64,000 nt of DNA from NCBI GenBank assembly GCA_003415625.1, contig PYIU01000004.1, positions 2,728,001 through 2,792,000 on the forward strand, read 5' to 3'. The first letter of the stretch is position 1. Each line of letters starts with the position of its first letter. The stretch comes from Aquanectria penicillioides (Eukaryota; Ascomycota; Sordariomycetes; Hypocreales; Nectriaceae). The notes below the pieces were generated by a model, which saw only the letters and a list, made by a program, of their open reading frames with translations, had not been told where the DNA came from and did not search any database. Below, piece after piece: positions 12,136-22,439 of this stretch. A program made the position numbers and the translations under genes.

Positions 12136-13803
12136 GATGCGAAGATCGCGTGTGCTGGTTCGTCGGCGCCTCCATTTGCGTAGTGATGGCACTAACACAT
12201 GCTTGTGCTGCGCGATCAGCGCGTGGCGCCCGGAAACCCTCCCACCGTCGACGGGTCCGTTTACTGGTCCCTCTTCACGACCCTGAAAGGCTTTCTTTCC
12301 AGGGGAAACCAACGAGCGAAACGGGTCCAGCATTGCGCAATGGGGAACCAACGGGGCCAACGGAAGAAACGAGTGGCTCTAAGTAAGGGGGGCAGCAGCC
12401 TAGTACCCTGGGGCCGAGAGGATAACGTGTTTTGTCCACAGAGTTAGACGGCTCCAAAGGTGCGTTTGCCCCCTTTACGGACAAGGCGAGTCGAAACATG
12501 CATGCTGTACAACGGCACGAAGCACAACAGCAGGCCATAGTTTTCTCCGTTGAAGATTTAAACGCGCCGATCGCGATGGCGAGGCATGGCATGGCATGTA
12601 GTCGGTCCAACCTCCATCGCCGGGCCCATCGTACATACGGAGATTTGGGAGGCCACTACGCCAGCCAACACAAGGGTTAGTAGAACCCACAGCTCACCCG
12701 CGGCACGCACCGGGTGGCCTGGATCGTCGGGGTCTGGTCTGGGTCGCTCTGGTTTGCTCTGGTTCGAGTGCGCCAGGATGCAGCGAACCCCTGCACGCAA
12801 TCAACTACCGGGTTTCACACAGCGAAGCCTTGTTTTTTTGTCTCGTTTCTTTTTCCTGCGCGAGCTGGCAACCTCCCGCCTTAGTCTCGAAGAAAAAAGA
12901 AACGTGAGCCCCTCTCAATATCAGACTGGGAAATGGGATCTTCCGACCTGGACGGACGCCCAACCCCGGAGAGGGAGCGCGGAGTGTCGATCGCCTGTAA
13001 CTCGCTTGCGCACGCAGCAGCGACGGCAACCCGATTGCAGGGCGGCCAGTGCAGAGACAGACAACACAGACGGCTGGGCGCATGGCAGGACTCTCGTCAG
13101 GGCGCTGGATGAACAGCCCATTCGACGCTCGGGGGTTAATGGAAGTAGGTCTCGCTCTACTATGTAGTCCCGGGGACGCAATTGGGGTTCCCACTCGCCC
13201 CATCACCGGGTTGGGAGCTAACAGGGAGCCGGCCCAGGCTGGGGCGGCACTTGGCTTGTGGCGCCTAGGGCATGGGCCTGTAAGTGACGGCATGGCCATG
13301 AGACTCCTCGACTTAGGACTGGCAAAGCTGCTGGTTGGGGGGGAAGCTGGCGCGGGTGAATGTGGGCGTAATGAGGCGGCGGGCGCCCGTGGTTCTCCTC
13401 GTCTTCCATCTGTCTCAGTGTTTGTCCTTTTTTTCCCACCGTTTCCCCCCAACCTTTTGGGCTGGGTACAACCTCGTTTTGTAAGAGCCGGCCAGACCCG
13501 TGTGCGTGTGTGAGACAGAGCGTGGTGTGATATCATCTCCCTCCACGGCCTGCCTGTTGTCTCTCCTTACACACCGGGACATCCGATCAGGAAGGGCGAC
13601 AACCTACCTACATGAGAACAGGTCCGAGATTCGGGGCGATCGGCACGCAAGGTCAGACAACATTGCGACAATCAGCATGCACCCTCATGGATCATCGCAT
13701 ACTGACTGAGACAGGTTTCATGGATTCAAGGGCGTCTTCAATCAACTTTGAATTGGAGGAGGGCAGGCAAATTGGTCCTGGGAGTTGGTATTAGAAGACC
13801 GAC

Positions 13804-16542
13804 ATGGCGCGGTCCATTACTGTTGACCATGAGGTTTCTGTCACTTCTGGCAATGGAATAGTACGTCCGCGGGCATCGTCCTCCGGGTACTCCCTATTTC
13901 ACCATCAACCGGAGCCCTCAAACGTCAACATTCCAAATCTCCGGCCCAGGGCGAGGTCGACCTCGAATTTCGGCGTCCATTTGGAGCCGAAATTCGAGTT
14001 CGACGACCACACCCTCATCGATGAGGATGGTAACTACAGACGCCACAATGGGATCGCGGAATTAATCGACTTTTTGAAGAATCAGCCGCCGCCATCCGAC
14101 AACTACATGTCTATTCCGGATGGCGGTAACCACAACAGCAAAGGGAAATGGTCCAAGTTACGCAAGCTCGCGAAGAGGAGCAAATCGGTGTCCAAGTCTC
14201 CAGACCCGATACGGCTCCCGGACTCTGCCATATCTGGCAAGACGACGGGCGGCCACCGACACATCGCCATCTCAATCCCCCTCGACGCTTCGCCCTTTGG
14301 CCGGACTCCCCGTACACAGTATCCAGTCTACTCCAACAAGGGCTCAAAGGGACCTCCTGCTCGCTATGGACCAACTCGGGCCGTACTCAATGACAAAGGC
14401 GTCGTTACGGTTTTGAGGACAGTAAACGAGGTTCAAGAAACTTCGGATTCCTCAACTCATGGCTACAACACCCCGACATCACCACCCACCACGAGAGCTC
14501 GAGGCGCATCCGTAGGAAATCCCCACACTCGCAATACCTCCATAAATAGCAGTAGCCTTGGAAAGGTGTCCAATTACTTCAGTGTCTCATCGGGTCCACC
14601 GAGAGCTGCATCTGCCGAACAGTTGAAGCGGCCGAACGATGTTTCAAGGGACTTTCAGAATCCCGGGCAATCTTCGACAGCGTCAAATATCGAAGTTACT
14701 CGTCAAGACAACAGCCTCCCCACGCGCGGATCTAGCTTGTTAGCTAGCCGTTTCGTGTTCCCCGGCACAAGTTCAATCGATGCTCTCATGTCCGAGCCCG
14801 CTCCTGCACCCGACACTCTTCAAGTTGCACAGACACGTCTCAGAAGTAACTCGAAGGATGACTCGTACCAAGAGTCTCTATCCAAAAGCATAAATACATC
14901 AAGCGAGAACGAGCCTGTGGTTGCCGACGCGAAGCAGGTTAAGACGCCAGTTCCACTTGAAGAAGCCCCGATCCTCTTATCCGCCAAGAAGGCAGAGGAG
15001 TCGGAGGCCAACATCATCGCCAGAAGCCCGCTAGGGCGCGGCGATGGCCACATCTCCCCAACTCCATCTATCGCATCATCTCAGAGCCAAACTCGAAGAG
15101 ACAGGGTACGTGACAAGAAGAGGAGAGATATGGAAGCATTGCGGACTGCGCAAAACCGTCAAAGCCTAGACACCGTCGATGGCACACAATTCAAAGTGGA
15201 GGAGATGGTGGACGCCGTTGAAGAAGGTTCTAAGTCGCCATCAAGGAAGGGGAAGCCTCCCCCACTGCCTCTTAAATCTCCCAGCCGCCATTCTCTCGTC
15301 CCCATCATGGTTGTTTCTGATGTTCAACCGTCACCACCTCAATCATCACAGCCCATGCTATCACCCGCAGAAACCGAACGCGCCCAATCGCCGGCAGAAC
15401 AATCCCAGCCATCGCAATCGCGATCACTGTCACCGGCTCAGGAATCGGAACCTGCTCAATCACCTACTGCACAATCTCGGGCAGCTGATCTCTCACAACT
15501 GGGAATGACGCAGGTTGTGCTGCCGCCACCCGAGATTGAGCCGCCATTGGCATCTCCACCACTTGATCACGGTTTCCCGAAGCCTCCCAAGGTCAAGCCT
15601 CAATTTCGACCAAAACCCCTACCGAGAATACCCTCCAGCTCATCAGTGAAGCCTGTCATGACCTCGCCTGTGGTGTCATTCAACAGCTCCAACAACCCGA
15701 CACCCCCCTCCTCCATCAAGGGATCGCCAGCCCAGAAGTCCGCCGGCGATCGAACTTCAAAACAAAGCTCAGCCGACCGATCATCCAAGCAGAGCACCGT
15801 CTCTGTGGATCGTTCCTCCAAGCAAAGCTCTATTGATGTCGACCGAACCTCCAAACAGAGCTTTGGGGAGCAACCCACCAAGACCAGCTCAGGAGATCGG
15901 TCATCAATTTCTAAACGCCGTGAGTGGAATGCCACTCGCGAGCAGGATCGCAAGAACCGAGATTCGAGAGTTGGATCCCGGTCAACTCCACGACCCCTCG
16001 TTATGTCTAAGGAGGACGTCGAGGACTCGAAAACGACCCCTCCCAGTGAGAGGGAGATGTTCCGACGATATGATGTTTACCGCGAGTACCGCATCCGAGA
16101 GATGGAACGCCGCGTGCGCCGCCTCGAGCGCAACGGTGATATTTGGCTCCGTGCACTAGTCCCTGTGTTGGAGAACCTCAACCGAACTCTGTCTGGTGCT
16201 GGAGGCGGTAGCGTGCATGGTGAGCATGAGCGTGCTCAGGGTTGGGTTTCCGACGAAGATTTCGTCGGCTCTCTCAGCCCCCCGCGTGGGAGAGCGTCGT
16301 TTGGCATTGGCAGCCGCAGAAGCCGGATGATGCCCAGACCAGGAGCCTCTGAGCGGGAGTTTCTTGAGCACCTTGTGCGTACGAAGGAGGAGCTGGAGGC
16401 CGGCAACATCAGCGATGACATGAGTGGATTTGACACCATCGAGCCGCTGATGCGAGAGCTGGCTGGGCGGTCGAGGCTGAGCTTTGAAGCTCGAACCATG
16501 GCCTTGGCTGAAGATGACGAACCCCTTTTCCGTGGGTTCTAA
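13804..16542 (+). CDS. Long, largely disordered fungal protein of unknown function
   Basis: Single exon, 912 residues from the ATG at 13804. I do not recognise a named domain. Most of the protein is Ser/Pro/Arg/Thr-rich and predicted by eye to be disordered, with an early patch SKLRKLAKRSKSVSKSP and many Ser-Pro sites. A repeat section at residues ~645-700 has five imperfect copies of (D)R(S/T)SKQS, followed by a basic stretch. Near residues 755-800 a short charged segment (MFRRYDVYREYRIREMERRVRRLERNGD, shown here in part) should form a coiled coil. The C-terminus is again ordered and acidic. Many SP and RxxS-type sites suggest phosphorylation, which is inference only. Coding character is clear from length and codon use. 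Confidence 0.8.
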   Translation: MARSITVDHEVSVTSGNGIVRPRASSSGYSLFHHQPEPSNVNIPNLRPRARSTSNFGVHLEPKFEFDDHTLIDEDGNYRRHNGIAELIDFLKNQPPPSDNYMSIPDGGNHNSKGKWSKLRKLAKRSKSVSKSPDPIRLPDSAISGKTTGGHRHIAISIPLDASPFGRTPRTQYPVYSNKGSKGPPARYGPTRAVLNDKGVVTVLRTVNEVQETSDSSTHGYNTPTSPPTTRARGASVGNPHTRNTSINSSSLGKVSNYFSVSSGPPRAASAEQLKRPNDVSRDFQNPGQSSTASNIEVTRQDNSLPTRGSSLLASRFVFPGTSSIDALMSEPAPAPDTLQVAQTRLRSNSKDDSYQESLSKSINTSSENEPVVADAKQVKTPVPLEEAPILLSAKKAEESEANIIARSPLGRGDGHISPTPSIASSQSQTRRDRVRDKKRRDMEALRTAQNRQSLDTVDGTQFKVEEMVDAVEEGSKSPSRKGKPPPLPLKSPSRHSLVPIMVVSDVQPSPPQSSQPMLSPAETERAQSPAEQSQPSQSRSLSPAQESEPAQSPTAQSRAADLSQLGMTQVVLPPPEIEPPLASPPLDHGFPKPPKVKPQFRPKPLPRIPSSSSVKPVMTSPVVSFNSSNNPTPPSSIKGSPAQKSAGDRTSKQSSADRSSKQSTVSVDRSSKQSSIDVDRTSKQSFGEQPTKTSSGDRSSISKRREWNATREQDRKNRDSRVGSRSTPRPLVMSKEDVEDSKTTPPSEREMFRRYDVYREYRIREMERRVRRLERNGDIWLRALVPVLENLNRTLSGAGGGSVHGEHERAQGWVSDEDFVGSLSPPRGRASFGIGSRRSRMMPRPGASEREFLEHLVRTKEELEAGNISDDMSGFDTIEPLMRELAGRSRLSFEARTMALAEDDEPLFRGF

Positions 16543-17425
16543 ATGACCGGCGCCAACATTCGTTCTTTTTTCTTAGCCTTTTTTTTTCCTTTTCTTTACA
16601 CAACTCACCACGTTTTTTATATATATTTAAGAGGAGGTTACACGATGCGAGACAGCATCGTAGGATTGGGGAAAAGGGGTTTGAACCCGATGAGCGAGCG
16701 TTGTTTGAATCGCAAGCCAACTTGTAGTCTATGCACCACCACTTGACAGTTTTTTCCTACCTATTAACGCCTTACATGATGACTTTAGAAAGTATCTCTA
16801 ATTGTCCACACTATCAATCAATTACATGCTTTCTAGCACTCTTGCCTCGTCCCTCGCTGTGAAACCTGTATAGATGTGCCCTACGCCCGCATATGAAAGC
16901 TGCGCTGATGGGTGGCTGCAGTCGAACCTGCGCACGCCCACATCTGCGCAGCAAGCAACAGCGTCTTCAGCGATGATCCCAGTCTCAAATAGACATGAAG
17001 TCGAGTTTAAGCCATGGACAAGGAAGCCCCTGAAAGCCACAAGCCCAACGATGGAATGTTCCCTACTGTCCGATGGAACAATTACGGTATCGACCGATAA
17101 TGGCGCTCCGGTCTTCTGCTATCAGGAATGCGCCACACGATTGGATCGGCCCGTAAAGCCACCAAGACACCAAGACACCAAGATTGGGGCTAGATCTATC
17201 ACAAATGTCCATGACGTCGGTGCGCCACGATCCTGAGATAGCTCCAGCTACAATTTTGCAGCCAGCAACCAAAGCCGCTGGTGATGATGCAAGCATCTTT
17301 CATGAAGGGATTTGGCAAGGAAACACTATTTTCTTCTGGGGTTAGACCAACGAATGTGCAAGTTCATCCAGACACATTGTTCACGGAGACAACCTCACGG
17401 CTTCAAAGGAGTCCATAGTCCCATC
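16543..17425. other. Intergenic region upstream of the SDR gene
   Basis: No supportable gene. Just after 16542 there is a T-rich stretch and TATATATTTA, fitting a 3' untranslated region and polyadenylation zone. The frame opening at 16874 has no recognisable domain and I leave it out. Confidence 0.35.
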
Positions 17426-18259
17426 ATGACCTCGCCCTGGATCCTCATCAGCCCGTCTACCCGTGGCATCGGCTACGCTCTCACTCGTCGCCTGCTCCAG
17501 ACAACATCGCTACCAATCCTCGCCACCGCCCGCACCCATCACGACCCCGCGGCGGTCAAAACCTCACTGCTGGATGGCCTGGCCGCCGAGGGCGTTGACA
17601 AGGACATCCTCGCCTCGCGGCTCTCCATAGTCCACGTCGATGTCACTGATGAGAATACCCTCGAAGATGCCGCCGCAAGAGCAGAGCGCTTGTTTCCGGC
17701 TTCCACTCATCACTTGAGGCTCGCATGTGCCATGCCTGGTATCCTTCACGCGGAGAAGAGCTTAAAGCAGGTCGACTCGGTCAGCAGCCTCGACAGCTTC
17801 CAGATAAACAGCTTGGGACCGTTGCTCTTGATGAAGCACTTTGCTCGCTTCCTGCCCAGCCGATCCGCGCCTCCTCTCACGGCCAGCCCTCCCACCGACG
17901 CCATCCAACTCCCCTCGCACGCGACGTGGCTCAGCATGGCAGCGCGGGTCGGCTCGACGACGGACAACCGACTCGGCGGGTGGTTCTCGTACCGCGCGAG
18001 CAAGGCAGCCGTCATCAGCCTCGGCAAGACGCTCGACATATCCCTGCGCGCAAGGAGCGGCGACAAGGCGCTGTCGGTGAGCTACCACCCGGGCACGGTG
18101 CGGACCGACTTTAGCCGCGACTTCTGGGCCGGCGTGGAGGAGGGCAAGCTCTTCAGTGCCGAGTACGCGGCAGAGAGGCTGGTGGACGTCGTGGCGAGAT
18201 TGCAGGTCAAGAACAGGGGCAGGTGCTGGGACTGGAAGGGAGAAGAAGTCCCCCCTTGA
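17426..18259 (+). CDS. Short-chain dehydrogenase/reductase (SDR) family oxidoreductase
   Basis: 277 residues from the ATG at 17426; the frame is open to 17312, but only from a TTG. It is a Rossmann-fold NAD(P)-dependent oxidoreductase. The nucleotide motif at residues 9-16 is SPSTRGIG, in which the first Gly of the usual TGxxxGxG is Pro. An Asp follows beta-4 in HVDVTDENTLEDA, the structural Asn is near 127 (FQINSLG), and the catalytic pair is Y189 and K193 (YRASK) with Ser candidates at 170 or 177. HPGTVRTDFSRDF follows, as in SDRs of the C-factor/CsgA-like group. The substrate is not predictable. Convergent with Chs5, only about 310 bp away. No signal peptide or membrane segment, so cytosolic is likely. 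Confidence 0.9.
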   Translation: MTSPWILISPSTRGIGYALTRRLLQTTSLPILATARTHHDPAAVKTSLLDGLAAEGVDKDILASRLSIVHVDVTDENTLEDAAARAERLFPASTHHLRLACAMPGILHAEKSLKQVDSVSSLDSFQINSLGPLLLMKHFARFLPSRSAPPLTASPPTDAIQLPSHATWLSMAARVGSTTDNRLGGWFSYRASKAAVISLGKTLDISLRARSGDKALSVSYHPGTVRTDFSRDFWAGVEEGKLFSAEYAAERLVDVVARLQVKNRGRCWDWKGEEVPP

Positions 18260-18568
18260 TGATACACATAGGAAAACCAACTTGAGAATACAAGTAATAT
18301 ACACAAGTCTATATAAGACAGGGCTCATCGAAATCGAAAGGGAGAAAGAAAGCATCTAGATGGGGAAAAGGTCGATTAAACGAGTATCTGGGTCGTCGCC
18401 GTGCTGATCCGCCCACTCCTGACCAGCCAACATAAAACATAATCTTGAGATAGAAATGAGATACCATGCCCTGCCGAGCGCCGCCGTCCGGTGTCATCCG
18501 CCAACGAAGGTAAGATCGTGATTGCAAATTCATCAAAGTCAATCCGGAGTCTTTTTTGGGTTTGATGT

Positions 18569-19823
18569 CTATAGTTCCACCTCTTGGAACGACGACCCAT
18601 CGGGCGTTCCGCTGGGCTTCGAGCTCGCCGCATCCTCTTCGTCGTCGTCGTCGTCGTCCTCTACCTTGTCCTTTGCTTTTCCGTCCTTGCTGCCGCTCGA
18701 GTGGTCGCCGTTGCTCGCTGACCCTCCAGGACGCAGCGCCACTTTTTGCTCTTGCACGTCCTCGAACCGCACCTTTTGTTCCTCCTTGGGGGTGGACTTG
18801 GTCTTCTGCTCGGGCTCGTCATCCTCCTCATCTGTTGACTCCTCGGCGTCGCCATTGGGTTTTGTCTCCTTGTCCGCCTCGGCCTTCTCGTTTTCCTCGC
18901 CGTTCTGGGTCGGTGCAGGGGGGAGCTCCTTTTGCACAGGCGGCGTTGAGGGCACATGGTCTTCGCTAGGGGGGCCGGGCTTCATGGCATCGAGATAAAA
19001 CTTTGTGACGCCTAGGATTCGTCCGTTCTTCTCACAAGCCTCAACCCACTCCGGGCGGACCACTGGGATGTTGCTTTCCACAGCCTTCTCCCATTGCTGG
19101 CCTCGGCCTTCGGTAGTCACAAAGTGTGTCGTGTCGATGCGGACGCCGTCCACAATCTTAGCGCCGATGCGCTCAACTGCCTCGACGAGGTTCTCCTTGA
19201 CATTGGGGGGCAAGATGCCGGTGGTGATGGTGATGCCGCTCAGATCGGTCATCTTGTGCGTCCGCACGGCGACACGCTCGCTGATGAAGGTGCCGGCGGT
19301 GGTGCGCAGGACCAGATGGAACGTATACTCGGTGTCGACGGCCAGACCGCTGATCTTGGTGCTGTGCATCTGTAAGGGGCGGGGAATGTTTCCAGCCTTC
19401 TGGCCATTGCGGTACAGGCTCAGGGAGATCAGGTCGGCGGTGGCAAGCTCGATGGGATCCCATTCCAGGACGACGGAGGTCTGGGTGGCATTGCGGCAGC
19501 GCAGGTTGGGGGTGGCGGGCTCGGCAGCGCCAAAGGAGCCGTAGATTTGGTCTTGGAGGGCACGGAAGGTGCTGTCGGCAGTGGCCTCCTTTGTTGCGTT
19601 CTGGGAGACGTTGATATCGACGATGCTGCCCGAGGAGATGTTGGGCGGCAGCAAGATGGATGGGAACTCGATCTATTCCGGGGGGTGGGGAGACGAGCCC
19701 AACAGTCAGCGGGACATGCTACAACGCAAAATTTGGCAGCGAAGGACGTACCAGGCGCTTATCGGGCGTCAGGAGGACGGTGACGCCGGCGTCGACCTTG
19801 CCGACAGTGAGGGAAACGAGCAT
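18569..19823 (-). CDS. chs5: Chs5, exomer scaffold for chitin synthase export
   Basis: Two exons (19752-19823 and 18569-19672, intron 19673-19751) give 391 residues. The N-terminus (LVSLTVGKVDAGVTVLLTPDKRLIEFPS) is the Chs5 dimerisation region. A fibronectin type III domain follows (~76-165, SVVLEWDPIELATADL), then a BRCT domain (~165-250, with GGxx-type ILPPNVKENLVEAVERIGAK and WVEACEKNGRIL). The tail is acidic and Lys/Glu-rich and ends in a run of Asp/Glu. In yeast Chs5 scaffolds exomer, the Arf1-dependent coat that carries Chs3 chitin synthase and other cargo from the trans-Golgi to the cell surface. Domain order and length match filamentous homologues, which lack the long lysine-rich repeat tail of yeast. 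Confidence 0.95.
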
Positions 19824-20874
19824 GGCGGTAGACGTCGCAGAATTGGAGACGGAGATGGAACGGGTTGGTCACGGGGGAAGGCGAAAGGGGAGAGCAAGGC
19901 GAGACAAAGACAGGCTTCGGACGGGCAGCAAATGAGCAGCGCCTCGTCTATCGTCGTCGCTGGTCCGTGTATCGGATGCCGTCGGGTTGGGCGGGAGCGG
20001 AAAGGAGGGGCGGCGAGGGAGAGGCAGTGGTGATAGTCGTGCAGAAAGCTGCCTTGGGAATTGGACAAGCTGTCTTGGAGGTTTGGTTTAAGCTCGACGT
20101 GCGCCTTTGCGCCGGTTTGGCTGCTGCAACCCACTGCTGCTGCTGCTCCTGCTGCTGCTCCTGCTGCTGCGTGGCCCGCTGGGGGCCAAGTGTGGCTGGG
20201 CCCCTGGACCGGCTCCGTTCCTCGGGGCGGCTTTGGCGGGCTAGGGGGGTGCCAAGGGGCGCCCAACGGAACCGCTAGGCCTTGCTACAGAGCCTTGCTA
20301 CAGAGCCTCGCTACAGAGACTGCCGTAGAGATAGCGCTGGACAGACGGACGGTGCCGCTGCGTCAGCCCAGCACGGCCCCTGTCACTTCAGCCTTTTCAG
20401 CCTCTTTAGCCGCTTGAGTGACGCCCCCCCCTGTGACCATAAGCCGAGCCGAATAGTTCTAATTTGTTTTAACGAGCGTGTATCGGGAATTGCACCAAGT
20501 CGAACAGCCGATGGTTGATAACGTGTTTCCGCTTCAACCCCCAATCTCCAATCTCCAATCTCCAGACTCCAACCCGCAATCTCCTCACCATTATGGCACC
20601 ACCCCCTCTTCTCCAACCTCGGGGCCCCGGATCCTACCAGTGCCGATGTCCCCATATCCCGATATAGTGCGACGGGCAAGACTTCTGTCACTGGTGCGCA
20701 CACATCATCACTGGGTGGTCAAATGCCAAAGTCCTTTTTTGCTCCCAACAGCCAACAAGGGACATTGCGAAGTAGGTATCAAAAACTAGTGTACATGGCA
20801 TCTACAATATTACATGCGCATTCTCAACCCCAGTGGCTGGCTACTGGCTAGTCTGAGCCTGGTCCAACCGCCTC
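19824..20874. other. Upstream region of Chs5, with CTG-type repeats and a 13-bp tandem repeat
   Basis: No gene I can support. It holds an interrupted CTG/GCT trinucleotide tract at about 20128-20170, in the likely Chs5 leader where it would read as CAG in the transcript. It also holds a three-copy 13-bp tandem repeat (20279-20317) and a run of CCAATCT-like 7-mers near 20538-20565. Confidence 0.4.
20279..20317. repeat. 13-bp tandem repeat, three copies
   Basis: The unit GCCTTGCTACAGA occurs twice exactly and once with one change (T to C), back to back, in the intergenic DNA between Chs5 and the mitochondrial-protein gene. Confidence 0.9.
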
Positions 20875-21732
20875 CTACGGTTTGTTCGAGTTTCCTGTCT
20901 GGGGCGCCTCGGGCCGTCCTGTTTCTCTAAACCTCTGCCTTTTGTGCTCTTTCATAACCGCATCTGCGAGTGCCTCGCCGAACTGAACCGCTGGCGCGGA
21001 TGCCGCCTTCTTTGAGTCAAACATGGTCACTATCAAGGTGCCCTTTACTCTAGACTCGGGATCCTCCAGCTTCTCTAGTGCCGCCCAAAACTCCCGTGCC
21101 AACCGTTTCTGACCAATGGTGCGCACAAGGCCCGTATCTTTGTTAATGGCTACAAAGTGCATCCACAGGGGCCGCTCCTTTAGCTTTGCTCGGTATCGGC
21201 TTTTGAGGCCCTCGATGAATGGGTGGCCCCGTGGCTGCAGGAAAACGAGGTGATATGGGTGCAAAATATATCGGTCGCTAATCTTGAATTTGCAAGCAAA
21301 TGTTGTAGGTATGTGTTTGTGCTGGTCGCTCAAAGGCAGGCTCCTCATCTTGGTGTTGTCGTATGTAATATTGGTCTCTTGGAGAAATGCCCACACATCG
21401 GGGGTCGTGCGAAGCCTGCCATCCCGTATGAACTTCCTCGCGTTCGTGGGTATGAGCGCCCGTTCTGCACGACCTTTGGACTCTTTTCCTTGTTCTGACT
21501 TTCCGTTTTTCTCGGCAGAGGTTCCGGAGCCCCGAGAAGTGCCGACGGGTGTCGCCTTCGGGGATGTATTATCGCCATTGGGCGGGCGCCTAGGACCCGG
21601 TCGCTTCTTATAATCGGATTTTCTCGCGGACGTTGTCGTTTTTGGGGGTCCCGTTACTGAGTAGGCGCAACGGAGCGAAGCAAATGGCCTCGACAACAGC
21701 CGAGGGGAGGGGAGAGCTCGAGCTATCGACAT
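20875..21732 (-). CDS. Conserved protein of unknown function, probably mitochondrial
   Basis: Single exon, 285 residues, ATG at 21732. The N-terminus (MSIARALPSPRLLSRPFASLR) is rich in Arg, Ser and Leu with no acidic residues for about 45 residues, typical of a mitochondrial presequence. A basic low-complexity linker follows, then from ~95 an ordered part with PTNARKFIRDGRLRTTPDVWAFLQ, HPYHLVFLQPRGHPFIEGLK and RPLWMHFVAINKDTGLVRTIG. The basic charge and compact size would suit a mitoribosome-associated or other matrix factor, but I recognise no family and give no function. It is divergent from the eIF1A gene across about 700 bp. Confidence 0.8.
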   Translation of the reverse strand: MSIARALPSPRLLSRPFASLRCAYSVTGPPKTTTSARKSDYKKRPGPRRPPNGDNTSPKATPVGTSRGSGTSAEKNGKSEQGKESKGRAERALIPTNARKFIRDGRLRTTPDVWAFLQETNITYDNTKMRSLPLSDQHKHIPTTFACKFKISDRYILHPYHLVFLQPRGHPFIEGLKSRYRAKLKERPLWMHFVAINKDTGLVRTIGQKRLAREFWAALEKLEDPESRVKGTLIVTMFDSKKAASAPAVQFGEALADAVMKEHKRQRFRETGRPEAPQTGNSNKP

Positions 21733-22110
21733 GTTGGGAGGGGGCGGAACTAGCTCTGGTTCATCTTGAGCTGTTGCCGATTGAGGCAGCCGGCACGCGG
21801 TTGATTGCGCGCACTTTGTCTGTCGCTACGTGGGGAGCAGGACGGGACGGAGATGTCGTCGAGGTGTCGTCGAGAGTCCCGTCTTGGTTAGCTTGTCTGT
21901 ATGGCGACCAAAAGAATGTATCCACATCGGTGAGGTCAGTCGTCGAAGAAAGTGACTGCTTAAGGGTGGTGGGGCTGATGCGGGTGCCGCCACGTGAGGC
22001 TGTGCTATGAGCCATATGCTATGCACAATGGACAAAAAAAAAACAGGGCATGTGTCAGCCGGCTCACTGCTGCTAGCACGATACCGTGTGGCACATAGCA
22101 CACCCGGTCA

Positions 22111-22167
22111 ACCCGGAAGTATACATGTAACCCGGAAGTATACATGTAACCCGGAAGTATACATGTA
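22111..22167. repeat. Perfect 19-bp tandem repeat, three copies
   Basis: The unit ACCCGGAAGTATACATGTA occurs three times in a row without change, with a fourth partial start (ACCC). Each unit contains the palindrome TACATGTA. It sits between the divergent genes ending at 21732 (-) and starting at 22440 (+), about 270 bp upstream of the eIF1A start codon. Confidence 0.95.
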
Positions 22168-22339
22168 ACCCAGAGCAGAACATCAGGCAATGCGGCTGCC
22201 TCTGAGTTCTGGTCCCCTTTGTCTCCAGTTTTGACTCACTGCCCACAGCCTGCAACCCACTTAGACTTGCAACAGCCCAACCGCGCGGCCCAAATAAAAC
22301 TGGTCCCGGGTCCCTCCTGCCACCGAACGCCCCCGAGGG

Positions 22340-22439
22340 AAAAATCCACAATCTCACCAACCACAACCACAACCACAACAACACATCAACATCAACGCCA
22401 ACTCCTGGACCTACCTGAACGCCCAAGAGACTCTTCATC
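22340..22439 (+). promoter_or_regulatory. CA-rich 5' leader of the eIF1A gene
   Basis: Immediately upstream of the start codon is an A/C-rich stretch with CCACAA and CATCAAC repeats and almost no G. Such unstructured leaders are typical of highly expressed fungal translation genes. A possible TATA-like AATAAA lies near 22292. The exact transcription start is not determinable from sequence. Confidence 0.5.

Larger units (their letters stand above)
10930..13803. other. Gene-free 2.9 kb with microsatellites
   Basis: No gene that I can support. It contains a GAT/ATA microsatellite (11445-11471), a run of 20 A (12116-12135) and GC-rich sequence whose overlapping frames on both strands look like composition artefacts: Pro/Arg/Ser-rich, with no domain and no plausible start. 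The distal end is presumably the promoter and leader of the gene at 13804. Confidence 0.4.

Noticed and set aside
11602..12183. Plus-strand 193-residue frame ending after a poly-A run
   Set aside because: Includes a 20-A tract read as poly-Lys and has no domain; composition artefact.
17312..17425. Upstream 38-residue extension of the SDR protein
   Set aside because: Begins at TTG and is not SDR-like; the ATG at 17426 places the Rossmann strand at the usual distance.
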